Shown in pieces: positions 23,754-33,216 of a stretch of DNA of 64,000 bases. A model generated the notes under the pieces. It made no database searches, had not been told where the DNA came from, and was given only the letters and a program-made list of their open reading frames with translations. Source of the DNA: Acidobacteriota bacterium (lineage in GTDB: Bacteria; Acidobacteriota; Holophagae; Acanthopleuribacterales; Acanthopleuribacteraceae); contig JACJWC010000006.1 of assembly GCA_020637335.1 (NCBI GenBank), positions 186,001 through 250,000 on the forward strand. The letters are read 5' to 3'. Position 1 is the stretch's first letter, and each line of letters opens with the position of its first letter. The position numbers and the translations under genes were made by a program.

Positions 23754-26180
23754 TTATTCTCCGGTTGGGACCCAAATATTTTTGACCTGGGTCGCTTCGT
23801 GCAGGAATTCGTGACCACAGCCCTGCTGCGGATCCAGCCAGTCACGGGCCTGGCCGTAGTTCACCCACGTCCTTTTCATATTGCAAGCCGATTCATGTTC
23901 GACCTGGAAACTGCCTTCCGCAGAACCAAAATACCAGACCGAATCCACGTCCTCGTGCTGGATCAAGGTTTGGGTTAAATGGTCGCGTTGGCCCGTCACA
24001 ATATTCAGGACGCCACCGGGCACATCGCTGGTGTCCAGAACCTGATAGAAATCGGTCGCGCAAAGCGGAAATCTCTCGCTGGGAATCAACACAACGGTAT
24101 TGCCACGCGCAATGGCGGGAGCGGCCAAGCTGACCAGGGCCAACAGCGGATGCGTATCCGGGCAAGCAATCCCAATCACGCCAACAGGTTCATTTACCGA
24201 CACGGTGACGCCAGAAAGGGTCGTTTCCTGAAGAGATCCACCGAATTTATCGGCCCAGGCGGCATAGGTAAACAGGCGATCCAAGCAGGCATCCACTTCA
24301 ACTTGAGCTTGTTTGAGTGAACAGCCGGTCATAGCAACCAGGCGTTGGCAAAACTCCTCATGCCGTGCATCCAAATTTTCGGCCAGAAAATAGAGAATTT
24401 GGGCGCGGTTATGGCCATGCCGCATGGACCAGCCCGGTTTAGCCAAATGCGCGGCGTGCGCCGCTTCTACAGCATCGCGAATATCTTTGCGATTACCATC
24501 ACCGACCTGGCCGACCCAGTTTCCCTTCGGATCAAGAATGGCGCGCGAGTAAGCACCATCCGGCCGAACCTGTTTCCCGCCGATGTACATTTTGGGACTG
24601 CGATCAATGGGTCGGGATTTGGCACTAAACGTGGGCAGGTCACTGGGTCGAGTCGGGATATGCGCACCCCAGGCCTTCCTTTTTTCAATGGGTTCCGCGG
24701 GTTGCGGCCTTTTTTGCCATACGGGTCGCAGGTATTCAAACAGACCTTCTTTCCCGCCTTCCCGACCATAACCGCTTTCGCGATAACCACCAAACCCAGC
24801 AGCTGCATCAAATTGGTTGGTGCAGTTGACCCACACGCTACCTGCCTTGATTTTACTGGCGATATCCAAAGCCAAATTAATGTTTTCGCTCCAGACGCTG
24901 GCCGCCAAGCCGTACCGAGTATTATTGGCCAACTCCAAGGCCTCTGCAGGTGAACGAAAGGACATGGCGACCAGAACCGGCCCAAAGATTTCTTCGCGTA
25001 CCACCTCAGAGCTGGGCTGAACGTTGGTGATCAAGGTCGGTGGATAAAATAGACCATTTTTGGGCAAATCGATTTGCGGCTGAAAGACACAACCGCCTTC
25101 TCGCACACCGGTTTGAACCCACTCATCCACCGTTTTCCATTGGCTTTGATCGACAATCGCACCCATATCAACCGCTTTGTCGAGCGGGTCGCCGACCCGT
25201 AATTGACCCATGCGGCGTTTCAATTTGTCGATGAAGGTCGCAAACACATTTTCCTGGACCAAAAGTCTGGAACCGGCACAGCAGACCTGACCCTGATTAA
25301 ACCAAATGGCATCAACAACGCCTTCAACGGCACTGTCCAAATCGGCGTCTTCAAAGACAACAAAAGGCGATTTCCCGCCCAGTTCAAGCGACAGCTTTTT
25401 TCCGCTACCCGCCGTTTGACGGCGCAAAATACGGCCGACATCGGTGGATCCGGTAAAGGCCACTTTATCGATTCCGGGGTGGTCGACCAACAGAGAACCC
25501 GCTTTGCTACTACCCGTCAACACGTTTACAACACCGGGTGGCAAACCCGCTTCGGCCACGATTTGGGCGAAAAGCAATGCGGATAAGCGCGTATAGGACG
25601 CAGGCTTTAAAACAACCGTGTTGCCCATGGCGATGGCAGGCGCAATTTTCCAGGCCAGCATGAGTAAGGGAAAGTTCCAGGGTATGATTTGGCCCACCAC
25701 GCCAACCGGTTGATAGTCAGCCAATTCTGTATCCATCAACTGAGCCCAACCGGCATGATAATAAAAATGGCGGGCCAGCAACGGCACATCGATATCGCGC
25801 GACTCGCGAATCGGTTTACCGTTATCCATAGATTCCAAAACAGCTAAAAGGCGGTGGTGCTTTTGGATGTTGCGGGCGATGGCATACAAGTGCCGAGCCC
25901 GAACCGGACCCGCCGTTTTGGCCCAGGATTTAGCGGCTTTTTGGGCGGCCGCAACGGCCATATCGACTTCTTTAGCGGTGGCCTGGACCGTTTCTGCCAA
26001 AACCTGCCCATTGGCCGGATTGTGGCTTGTGTAATAGTCTGCCCCATCGGGATGGACCCATTTGTTGTTAATAAACAAGCCCAATTTGCGGTTATGTTCA
26101 TCAAGCCAAGCCTGAGCAGCGGAATCGGATTCAGGTGCAGGTCCGTAAGCCATGGAATTAAATACCTCTAACAAATTCAT
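23754..26180 (-). CDS. Two-domain aldehyde dehydrogenase, ALDH16 type
   Basis: An 808-residue protein with a complete N-terminal aldehyde dehydrogenase domain: IIPWNFPLLM, FTGSTDVG, the catalytic Glu in LELGGKSP and the nucleophile in GQVCCAGS, ending GFGGYRESGYGREGG. A partial second ALDH domain of about 300 residues follows. It has NEPVGVIGIACPD and RGNTVVLIPSE but no ELGGK or catalytic Cys block, as expected for the inactive C-terminal domain of ALDH16 proteins. It probably oxidises the acetaldehyde made by the upstream deoC product. The start at 26180 follows GGAG; a GTG twelve bases upstream is less likely. It lies 14 bases after deoC. Confidence 0.9.
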   Translation of the reverse strand: MNLLEVFNSMAYGPAPESDSAAQAWLDEHNRKLGLFINNKWVHPDGADYYTSHNPANGQVLAETVQATAKEVDMAVAAAQKAAKSWAKTAGPVRARHLYAIARNIQKHHRLLAVLESMDNGKPIRESRDIDVPLLARHFYYHAGWAQLMDTELADYQPVGVVGQIIPWNFPLLMLAWKIAPAIAMGNTVVLKPASYTRLSALLFAQIVAEAGLPPGVVNVLTGSSKAGSLLVDHPGIDKVAFTGSTDVGRILRRQTAGSGKKLSLELGGKSPFVVFEDADLDSAVEGVVDAIWFNQGQVCCAGSRLLVQENVFATFIDKLKRRMGQLRVGDPLDKAVDMGAIVDQSQWKTVDEWVQTGVREGGCVFQPQIDLPKNGLFYPPTLITNVQPSSEVVREEIFGPVLVAMSFRSPAEALELANNTRYGLAASVWSENINLALDIASKIKAGSVWVNCTNQFDAAAGFGGYRESGYGREGGKEGLFEYLRPVWQKRPQPAEPIEKRKAWGAHIPTRPSDLPTFSAKSRPIDRSPKMYIGGKQVRPDGAYSRAILDPKGNWVGQVGDGNRKDIRDAVEAAHAAHLAKPGWSMRHGHNRAQILYFLAENLDARHEEFCQRLVAMTGCSLKQAQVEVDACLDRLFTYAAWADKFGGSLQETTLSGVTVSVNEPVGVIGIACPDTHPLLALVSLAAPAIARGNTVVLIPSERFPLCATDFYQVLDTSDVPGGVLNIVTGQRDHLTQTLIQHEDVDSVWYFGSAEGSFQVEHESACNMKRTWVNYGQARDWLDPQQGCGHEFLHEATQVKNIWVPTGE

Positions 26181-26194
26181 TGCGTGCTCCACTC

Positions 26195-27154
26195 CTAGCC
26201 CATTGGCATGTGGTGTTTGGCGGCGTAACGGCCGGTCATGTAGTGGTAGAGTTGGCGTTCCAAATCGGTCAATAGGCTACTGGCCCCAAAACGAAACAAT
26301 TGAGGCTGTAACCAAGCATCGCCTAACTCTTCTTTCATTAATGCCAACCAGACCAGGGCTTGTTTGGCTTTGGAAATGCCGCCCGCCGGTTTAAATCCAA
26401 CAATATGCCCAGTTTGTTCCAAATAGGCCCGAATGGCCCGCGCCATGACCAAACCAAATTCCAAGGTGGCATTGACCGATTCTTTGCCAGTAGACGTTTT
26501 GATGAAATCGGACCCGGCCATCATGGCGACCAGACTGGCCTGATAAACCTGTTTCAAGGTTGCCAGATCGCCGGTGGCTAAAATGGTTTTCATGTGCGCA
26601 TCCCCACAGGCAGCGCGGAACTGGCGAATTTCGTCATAAAGCGCCTGCCAATTGCCGGTTAAGACCTGGTGGCGCGCGACAACAATATCAATTTCCTGGG
26701 CGCCATCAGCAACGGCTTGTTCCACTTCGGCCAAACGCTGTTTCAGCGGGGTTAGGCCGGCCGGAAACCCCGTTGCCACCGAAGCCACCGGAATGTGGGT
26801 GCCTTTTAAGGCGGAGACCGCTTCAGAAACCATGTTGGGATAAACACATACAGCGCCAACGGTGAGGTGGAGGCTGCCAATCCCCAGTTTCTCGACCATA
26901 TCGGGTCGTAACGGTTGGCGTGCCTTGGCACATAGGCGTTGGACCCGACCGGGCGTGTCATCACCTGCCAGAGTCGTCAAATCCATACAACTAATGGCTT
27001 TAAGGAACCAGGCGGCTTGCCAGGTTTTTTTGACGGTCCTGCGGCCGGGCAAAGTCGCCGTTCGACGTATCACGGCTGATCGATTGACTCGGGCGGACGT
27101 CACCCAGGCCAAGTCTAAAGGCGTCCCGGGATTGCGTTCTGGGCTGCTAGACAT
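26195..27154 (-). CDS. deoC: Deoxyribose-phosphate aldolase
   Basis: Cleaves 2-deoxyribose 5-phosphate to glyceraldehyde 3-phosphate and acetaldehyde, the last step of deoxynucleoside catabolism. The Schiff-base lysine lies in DFIKTSTGK, a second conserved lysine in GFKPAGGISK, and the acidic residue in QEIDIVV. At 319 residues it is longer than the short E. coli-like forms because of an N-terminal extension of about 50 residues. The ATG at 27154 follows AGGTGG. It is first in a two-gene unit with the ALDH16-type dehydrogenase, which fits disposal of acetaldehyde. Confidence 0.93.
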   Translation of the reverse strand: MSSSPERNPGTPLDLAWVTSARVNRSAVIRRTATLPGRRTVKKTWQAAWFLKAISCMDLTTLAGDDTPGRVQRLCAKARQPLRPDMVEKLGIGSLHLTVGAVCVYPNMVSEAVSALKGTHIPVASVATGFPAGLTPLKQRLAEVEQAVADGAQEIDIVVARHQVLTGNWQALYDEIRQFRAACGDAHMKTILATGDLATLKQVYQASLVAMMAGSDFIKTSTGKESVNATLEFGLVMARAIRAYLEQTGHIVGFKPAGGISKAKQALVWLALMKEELGDAWLQPQLFRFGASSLLTDLERQLYHYMTGRYAAKHHMPMG

Positions 27155-27262
27155 GAGGGCCACCTTTCACGGTGAGATCAAAAAAAGGAACCCTCAAAAT
27201 AACACGGCCTGTGATTTAACAAAAGCCTGAGCCCATTTGCAGCCCTACTGCACTCCATGAAT

Positions 27263-27312
27263 TTTAATAAAAGACCCCATCGGGTGGAAACGGGGTGGCA
27301 AGCCACCCCGTT
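27263..27312 (-). terminator. Terminator downstream of asd
   Basis: A perfect 11-bp stem AACGGGGTGGC/GCCACCCCGTT (27289-27312) lies a few bases past the asd stop. An overlapping alternative hairpin (ACCCC...GGGGT) on the minus strand is followed by CTTTTATT. Together they look like a compound Rho-independent terminator that ends the long minus-strand gene run. Confidence 0.75.
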
Positions 27313-27318
27313 TACGGT

Positions 27319-28356
27319 TTACAGGTAGCCCTGATGTAATAAAAGTTCCGCATTAAGAAGGGCAGCACCAGCTGCACCGCGGATGGTGTTATGGGAAAGG
27401 ATCGCCATGCGCACATCCAGGATGGGGCAGCTGCGCACCCGGCCAACGGTCACCGCCATACCGCGCGCATTATCGCGATCCAGTTTGGGTTGTGGCCGCA
27501 TTTCGTCTTCACTTAACCAAATCGGTTTCTGGGGTGCTGAATACAGTTTGGCCTGCTGGGGTACACCCGAGAAGTTGGCCAAAACCTGTTTAATTTCCTC
27601 AATACTGGCCTTTTGCTTCAGACCGATATTCAGACATTCAAAGTGGCCATCGCTCACATTGACCCGGGTACACTGGGCAGAAACTTTGAAGCTGGCCGGA
27701 CTTTGCAATTGGCCAAGGATTTTTTGCGGTTCGCTTTCGACCTTCTCTTCTTCACCGCCGATATAAGGCAAAACGTTGTCGTCGATCAGTTCTGGCGGTG
27801 GTCCCGGATAACCCGCCCCAGAGCGCGCCTGGAACGTAACCACATTTACCGCAGTGACTTCAAAAGCGTCGTGGAGGGCTTTAAGCGGGAGCGCAAGCCC
27901 AACCGTAACACAATTGGGGTTGGTGACAATAAATCCTTTCCAGCCGCGAATCTGACGCTGGATCGGGATTAGCTCACTGTGGCCTGGATTCACTTCCGGG
28001 ATCATAAGCGGCACATCGCTGTGCATGCGGAAGGTGGAAGCATTGGACACGACCGCAAAGCCCGCCTGAGCAAAAGCGGGTTCCACCACTTTTGCCTGAT
28101 CCGAGGGCAGGGCGGACAGCACAAAATCCACATCCATTTCCGGAACACACGTTTGAACCACCTGGTTTTTCAAATTTTCAGGGATGGCCGTTTCCATGCG
28201 CCAAGTGACAGCCTCCTGGTAGGTTTTACCTGCAGACCCTTCACTGGCCGCCAGTGCGGTTATCTCGAATTGCGGATGGTTTTCGAGCAATTGAATAAAA
28301 CGTTGGCCAACGGCGCCGGTTGCGCCCAATATCCCCACTTTTTTCTTGTTTGTCAT
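27319..28356 (-). CDS. asd: Aspartate-semialdehyde dehydrogenase
   Basis: Reduces aspartyl phosphate to aspartate semialdehyde with NADPH, serving lysine, threonine and methionine synthesis. The NADP-binding ILGATGAVGQRF is at the N-terminus, the active-site cysteine is in TNPNCVTVGL, and QARSGAGYPG and the late DNARGMAVTVGR match the archaeal/fungal-type branch rather than the E. coli branch. Length is 345 residues. Its ATG overlaps the lysC stop (ATGA), so the two are translationally coupled. It is the last gene of the aspartate-family cluster. Confidence 0.95.
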   Translation of the reverse strand: MTNKKKVGILGATGAVGQRFIQLLENHPQFEITALAASEGSAGKTYQEAVTWRMETAIPENLKNQVVQTCVPEMDVDFVLSALPSDQAKVVEPAFAQAGFAVVSNASTFRMHSDVPLMIPEVNPGHSELIPIQRQIRGWKGFIVTNPNCVTVGLALPLKALHDAFEVTAVNVVTFQARSGAGYPGPPPELIDDNVLPYIGGEEEKVESEPQKILGQLQSPASFKVSAQCTRVNVSDGHFECLNIGLKQKASIEEIKQVLANFSGVPQQAKLYSAPQKPIWLSEDEMRPQPKLDRDNARGMAVTVGRVRSCPILDVRMAILSHNTIRGAAGAALLNAELLLHQGYL

Positions 28357-29723
28357 TTTGAACCTGCCTTTTCTAAGATCGCATCGGTTGCACGAAAAAC
28401 TTGGGCTTCATCGACCACAATCGAAATGGAATACTCGGAAGAGCCCTGTGCAATCGCGATAACATTAATTCCCGCTTCGCCCAGCGCACTGAAGATGGTA
28501 CCGGCAACGCCTACCCTGCCCCGCATATTTTCACCGACGACAGTCAGGATCGCAGCATTTTCGACCACTTTGATGCGGTCAATGCGGTGTTCGCGTTCCA
28601 TCCAGTCCTGCAGTTGATGGTTGAGGGCCTGGAGCGTAATGGCCAAATCTTCGCCGCGAATGGCAAAGCTGATGTTGTGTTCTGATGAGCTCTGAGAAAT
28701 CATCAAAACGTTGGTCCCACTGCTGCTGATCACACCAAAAACGCGGCTAGCCACGCCCGGGACACCTATTAAACCATAGCCGCCAACGGTCACAATGGCA
28801 ACCCCCTTGATGGCGGTGGTAATCAAATCCGGTCCGCGGTCCTGGGGTTCATGGCAGATCAACGTGCCTGGCTTTTCCGGTGACATGGTGTTTTTGATAC
28901 GCAGATTGGTGTCGGATTCCAGCAAAGGCCACATGGTGTAGGGATGCACCACTTTTGCACCGAAATAGGCGGCTTCAGCCGATTCTCTGAAACTGATTTC
29001 GCGCAAGAGCTTGGAGTGTTGGTGGTGACGCGGATCAGCCGTGTAGATGCCATCTACATCGGTCCAGATCCAGACTTCAAATGCATCGGTTCCGGCACCA
29101 AAAATGGAAGCCGAATAATCAGAGCCATTACGACCCAGCAGCGTGGTATGTCCCTCCGCATTCGAACCAATAAAGCCGGCTAGAACCGGAATCCGATCGG
29201 ACAGAATTGAATTCAAAGCCGCTGCAATCTGGGTTTTGCTGGTGGCTAAATCGACGGCTGCCGAAAGATAGTGATTATCGGTACGAATCAGGGGAGCGCT
29301 ATCGATGTATTCAGCCTGAAATCCCGCTTGAACCAGGGCTTCAGCCAAGAGCGGTGCCATCAAGCGTTCACCACAACCATGAATGGAGGCCAAGGTGGCA
29401 GGATCGTAGTTTTCCAAACCGACTGGGCATTCGCCCAAGAGCCGATCAAAATGGGCGGCGTAATCCGCTTTCCACTTCTCCGACAAACCAAGCTCGTTTG
29501 CAATCTGCAGATGCCGACTGCGCAGGAGACGGGTGGTTTCAAGCCAGGTATCCGGTCGCAGTCCAACCAACTGATCAGTCACGCCGGCAGCAGCCGAAGT
29601 GATAATAACCGTGGGGTTAGCGTATTCCCGGCGGCTCTGCGCAATGTTGGCAACGACCAGGCGTAGTCGTTCCGCATCGCGGACGCTTGTACCACCGAAT
29701 TTATGAACGATGGGTCTTTTCAT
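28353..29723 (-). CDS. lysC: Aspartate kinase with tandem ACT domains
   Basis: Phosphorylates aspartate, the first step of the aspartate family pathway. The kinase signature HKFGGTSVRD is at the N-terminus and GRNGSDYSASIFG lies mid-protein. Two ACT regions follow (VTVGGYGLIG, then TVVGENMRGR), so feedback control by lysine or threonine is expected. The start at 29723 follows AAGGAG and gives 456 residues, the usual length; the open frame extends far upstream inside thrB but without family similarity. The start overlaps the thrB 3' end by 23 bases. No homoserine dehydrogenase gene or fusion is present in this cluster. Confidence 0.95.
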   Translation of the reverse strand: MKRPIVHKFGGTSVRDAERLRLVVANIAQSRREYANPTVIITSAAAGVTDQLVGLRPDTWLETTRLLRSRHLQIANELGLSEKWKADYAAHFDRLLGECPVGLENYDPATLASIHGCGERLMAPLLAEALVQAGFQAEYIDSAPLIRTDNHYLSAAVDLATSKTQIAAALNSILSDRIPVLAGFIGSNAEGHTTLLGRNGSDYSASIFGAGTDAFEVWIWTDVDGIYTADPRHHQHSKLLREISFRESAEAAYFGAKVVHPYTMWPLLESDTNLRIKNTMSPEKPGTLICHEPQDRGPDLITTAIKGVAIVTVGGYGLIGVPGVASRVFGVISSSGTNVLMISQSSSEHNISFAIRGEDLAITLQALNHQLQDWMEREHRIDRIKVVENAAILTVVGENMRGRVGVAGTIFSALGEAGINVIAIAQGSSEYSISIVVDEAQVFRATDAILEKAGSK

Positions 29724-30606
29724 AATAGACTCCTTGATGATCAGGGGCGAGCAGGTAGGTCCGTACAGGAACCTCCAATTGGGAAAGCCGCTGTTGCGCC
29801 AGCTCGGCTGTGTGCGGGTCTTGAATCCAACAGCCCAACGTTGGGCCGGACCCGCTGAGGAACACACCGGCTCCCCATGGTTCCGAACGAAACGCATCAA
29901 AAATTTTCTGGCTCATGGGTTGAACGGCAAGTCGGTAAGGTTGGTGGCGTACATCCAAGCTGGAGCTGGCCAAATCTTCCAAGCGATTGTGAGCCAAACC
30001 GTGCAGGAGTTGCTGAAGAAGGGTTTCGGTTTGGGCCAACACATCGGCACTGGGCTGTGCCGGCAGAATGGCGCGCATGGCCTCGGTTTTGGCTTCGCTC
30101 TCCGGAATCACCACCAGGACTTTGAGTTCAGGGTGGATCGGCATTTCCTGCATGACCAGGCCGGGCAAGGGTTGAACGGCCAATTGAAGCCCGCCCCAAA
30201 TAGCGGGCGCGACATTGTCGGGGTGACCTTCCATCTCGGACGCGGCTTGGGTCAGCAGATCGCGATCGAGTTGGTTTTGATGGTTGAGCAAGGCCAGACA
30301 GAGGCCCGCGACAATGGCCGTTGCACTCGAACCCAAGCCTCGGTTTAAAGGCACTTGATTGCGCACTTTGAGCCGAAACGGGGTAGGTGGCCAACCCCAT
30401 CGCGCACAGCCCTTTTGATAGGCGCTGGCAATCAGGTTCGATTCATCGCGGGCCAAGCTTTCAGCGCCTTCTCCTTCCAGCTCAAACGACCATTCGGGTG
30501 CTTCCGCAGCGTAGACCTCGAGGTACAAAGAGAGAGCAAGGCCCAGCCGATCAAAACCGGGCCCTAAGTTAGCCGAAGTCGCGGGAATGCGCAGGAATAT
30601 GGACAT
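29701..30606 (-). CDS. thrB: Homoserine kinase
   Basis: A GHMP-family kinase that phosphorylates homoserine ahead of threonine synthase. The ATP-binding motif PLNRGLGSSATA lies near residue 88, the N-terminal motif is PATSANLGPGFD, EGHPDNVAPA is present, and FLSGSGPTLG is the C-terminal GHMP motif. Length is 301 residues. It starts one base after the thrC stop and overlaps the lysC start, inside a thrC-thrB-lysC-asd unit. Confidence 0.95.
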   Translation of the reverse strand: MSIFLRIPATSANLGPGFDRLGLALSLYLEVYAAEAPEWSFELEGEGAESLARDESNLIASAYQKGCARWGWPPTPFRLKVRNQVPLNRGLGSSATAIVAGLCLALLNHQNQLDRDLLTQAASEMEGHPDNVAPAIWGGLQLAVQPLPGLVMQEMPIHPELKVLVVIPESEAKTEAMRAILPAQPSADVLAQTETLLQQLLHGLAHNRLEDLASSSLDVRHQPYRLAVQPMSQKIFDAFRSEPWGAGVFLSGSGPTLGCWIQDPHTAELAQQRLSQLEVPVRTYLLAPDHQGVYYEKTHRS

Positions 30607-30607
30607 T

Positions 30608-31651
30608 TCAAAGCTCCAATACGCGGGTCAGAGAATCCAGATCGCCGCGACAATGCAGGGGGCTGGTAGCAAAGGACATGGCGGTTTGAGGATCCTTGAG
30701 TCCATTACCTGTCAGAATACACACAACTGAATCCTGCGGTTTAAACATGCCTGAGGCTGCTTTTTTGAGCAGGCCGGCGACCGAACTGGCTGAAGCCGGC
30801 TCACAAAATACGCCTTCCCAGGAACACAGTTTGCGGTAGGCATCCAGAATTTCATCGTCGCTCACCGCTTCAATGACCCCACCCGATTCATCGCGTGCGG
30901 CTTCCGCCGATTTCCAACTGGCTGGGTTCCCGATCCGGATGGCGGTCGCAATGGTCTCCGGGTGCTCGACCTTGTGGCCTAGCACAATAGGTGCTGCCCC
31001 AGCCGCCTGGAATCCGAGCATTTTGGGCAGGCGCGTATTTTTTCCGGCGGCTTGATAGGTCTTATAACCGCGCCAATAGGCGGTGATATTGCCCGCATTC
31101 CCTACCGGCATAGCCTGGTAGGTCGGCGCCTCGCCCAGGGCATCAACAATCTCAAAAGCGCCGGTCATTTGGCCTTCAATGCGAAAGGGATTAACCGAGT
31201 TGACCAGTTCAATCGGATATTGTTCCGAAAGCTCACGCACCATTTCCAGAGCGACATCAAAATTGCCATCGACCTGAACCACCTGGGCACCGGTGAGGGA
31301 AACTTGGGCCAATTTGCCCAAGGCGACCTTGCCTTCGGGAATCAGGACAATGCAGCGCATTCCCGCACGAACCGCGTAAGCGGCTGCGGCTGCGCTGGTG
31401 TTACCGGTGGAGGCACAGACGATGGCTTGCGCACCTTTCTCCTTGGCTTTGCTAACGGCCATGGTCATGCCCCGGTCCTTAAACGAGCCGGTTGGATTTA
31501 AGCCTTCCAATTTGAGGTAAACCTGGGCCCCGACCACTTCGCTCAGACGCGGTGCTGGCACAAGTGGCGTGTTGCCTTCAATGAGGGAAACGATTGGGGT
31601 TTGTGGACTTAAACTTAGATAAACTCTGTACTTATCGATCAGTGGCTGCAT
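30608..31651 (-). CDS. thrC: Threonine synthase
   Basis: A PLP enzyme converting O-phosphohomoserine to threonine. The PLP lysine is in NPTGSFKDRGMT, with ASTGNTSAAAAAYA and the glycine-rich PVGNAGNITAY phosphate loop. At 347 residues it belongs to the shorter type II class of threonine synthases. AGAGGACCTC precedes the start. It is the first aspartate-family gene after coaBC, with a 28-base gap. Confidence 0.94.
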   Translation of the reverse strand: MQPLIDKYRVYLSLSPQTPIVSLIEGNTPLVPAPRLSEVVGAQVYLKLEGLNPTGSFKDRGMTMAVSKAKEKGAQAIVCASTGNTSAAAAAYAVRAGMRCIVLIPEGKVALGKLAQVSLTGAQVVQVDGNFDVALEMVRELSEQYPIELVNSVNPFRIEGQMTGAFEIVDALGEAPTYQAMPVGNAGNITAYWRGYKTYQAAGKNTRLPKMLGFQAAGAAPIVLGHKVEHPETIATAIRIGNPASWKSAEAARDESGGVIEAVSDDEILDAYRKLCSWEGVFCEPASASSVAGLLKKAASGMFKPQDSVVCILTGNGLKDPQTAMSFATSPLHCRGDLDSLTRVLEL

Positions 31652-31679
31652 GAGGTCCTCTCTAAGCCACCGGCGTGGA

Positions 31680-32891
31680 TTAGAGGGTGCCGGTGGTGCG
31701 CTTGGTGTTAATAATCGAGGTAATTTGGGTAGCTAATTCGGTTTTTGAATGATGGCCCAGGTCCATGCAAAATCCATTTGGACCTAAGGCAAAAAGGGCG
31801 TTTTCGGTCCCTTCAAAACCGCCATCTGGGCGGGAGATGTCATTAGCAAAAATAAGATCCAGGTTCTTGCTTTCCAGTTTTCGCCGCGCATTGGCTGTCA
31901 CGTTCTCCGATTCTGCAGCAAAGCCAACCAGAATTTGATCGGTCCGTTTGCGTTGACCCAAGCTAGCTAAAATATCTTGGGTCCGATTCAATTTGAGCTG
32001 GCCGTCAAACTGATCTTTTTTCAATTTTTGTGCGGCATAAACGGGCGCGTAATCCGCTACCGCTGCGCAAAGAACCAAAACATCCTGGTCATCGGCACGG
32101 GACAGGACGGCATCGGCCATTTGGGCGGCGCTGGTCACCGCGACATTTTCAGTACCCCAAGGCAGGCGTTCGTTGATGGGCCCATGGACCAAAGTCACAA
32201 TGGCCCCGGCATTGCGCAGGGCACGGGCAAGGGCCAGACCCATACGGCCAGAACTGCGGTTGGTCAAGTAACGAACCGGATCCAAAGCTTCGCGTGTTGG
32301 CCCGGCGGTAACCAGCACGCGGGCGCCTTTTAAACCGGGCAGCGGTTGAGTCAAAACGCTTTCAACCACTTCAGCGATGAGTTCGGGTTCAGCCATGCGA
32401 CCCGGCCCGGTCTCACCACACGCCAACGCGCCCGATTCACCGAGAATCACACGCACGCCGTCTGCGCGTAGCTGGTCCAGATTGCGTTGGGTCGCCGGAT
32501 GTTCCAGCATGGCAGTATTCATAGCGGGAAAAACCACAACGGGTCCGCGAAAGGCCAGATAGGATTGGGTTAACAAATGGTCGGCATGGCCATGGGCAAA
32601 CTTGGCCAAAGTCTCCGCCGTAAGGGGCGCTACCAGTAAAAGATCGACTTCGCGCATGAGCGCAATGTGGCGCATGCTGCCATCAATGGCATCGCTCGAA
32701 ATACACGGGTTCCCCGAGAGCGCCTCAAGGGTTAATGGCCCAATAAAACGCGCGCCCCACTGGGTAGTAATCGTATGAACATCATGTCCGGCCTGGCTCA
32801 ACAACCGGACGGATTCGGCCGCTTTGTATGCAGCGATTCCGCCGCATACGCCAAAAGCGATCCGCGACCCGAGACGGTTTTGTGTTTCCAC
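31680..32891 (-). CDS. coaBC: Bifunctional phosphopantothenoylcysteine decarboxylase/synthase
   Basis: Catalyses two steps of coenzyme A synthesis. The N-terminal CoaC flavoprotein part shows FGVCGGIAAYKA, MRHIAL with the active His, PAMNTAMLEHP and GALACGETGPGRM. The C-terminal CoaB part begins VLVTAGPTREALDPVR and contains NRSSGRMG. The GTG start is chosen because GGAGGTAAGCA precedes it and no ATG fits. Length is 403 residues. It lies between rpoZ and thrC; the gmk-rpoZ-coaBC order is common in bacteria. Confidence 0.95.
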   Translation of the reverse strand: METQNRLGSRIAFGVCGGIAAYKAAESVRLLSQAGHDVHTITTQWGARFIGPLTLEALSGNPCISSDAIDGSMRHIALMREVDLLLVAPLTAETLAKFAHGHADHLLTQSYLAFRGPVVVFPAMNTAMLEHPATQRNLDQLRADGVRVILGESGALACGETGPGRMAEPELIAEVVESVLTQPLPGLKGARVLVTAGPTREALDPVRYLTNRSSGRMGLALARALRNAGAIVTLVHGPINERLPWGTENVAVTSAAQMADAVLSRADDQDVLVLCAAVADYAPVYAAQKLKKDQFDGQLKLNRTQDILASLGQRKRTDQILVGFAAESENVTANARRKLESKNLDLIFANDISRPDGGFEGTENALFALGPNGFCMDLGHHSKTELATQITSIINTKRTTGTL

Positions 32892-32933
32892 TGCTTACCT
32901 CCGCCCGGGTCCCTTGCTCATAAAATCAAAGCC

Positions 32934-33167
32934 TCACGATTCCGATGAGGGTTCTGACAGACCCAGGCTCTCCTGGATCCGTATGGCGTCCGCACGCAAA
33001 TGAAAATCGACTTCGCCTTCCAATACTTCCTGCAAGGCCACTTCCGTCAATTTCGAGTTGTTCTCAAATTCAACTCGGGCTTTGGCCCCGCGTTGCAGTT
33101 GGGCGACCCGTTGTCCCGCCAAAACGATGAGGCGGAATTTACTGCCGACATCCTCAGGTATTTCCAT
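32934..33167 (-). CDS. rpoZ: RNA polymerase omega subunit
   Basis: A small 77-residue omega-like subunit that helps assemble RNA polymerase. The pattern SKFRLIVLAGQRVAQLQRGAKARVE with late EVLEGEVDF matches the omega family. The ATG at 33167 follows GGAGCAAATTAC; an in-frame extension of 25 residues upstream lacks a ribosome site. Its place between gmk and coaBC supports the call. Confidence 0.88.
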   Translation of the reverse strand: MEIPEDVGSKFRLIVLAGQRVAQLQRGAKARVEFENNSKLTEVALQEVLEGEVDFHLRADAIRIQESLGLSEPSSES

Positions 33168-33216
33168 GTAATTTGCTCCGTTTCCGATCCTCGCCCGCAG
33201 GCGTGAATGGCATAGT

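Noticed and set aside
23607..23978. Plus-strand frame of 123 codons
   Set aside because: More than half of it is antisense to the ALDH gene, and it overlaps the better-supported 54-residue frame in another phase.
29724..29900. N-terminal extension of aspartate kinase
   Set aside because: The added residues lie in the thrB coding region, do not resemble the family, and a strong ribosome site precedes the ATG at 29723.
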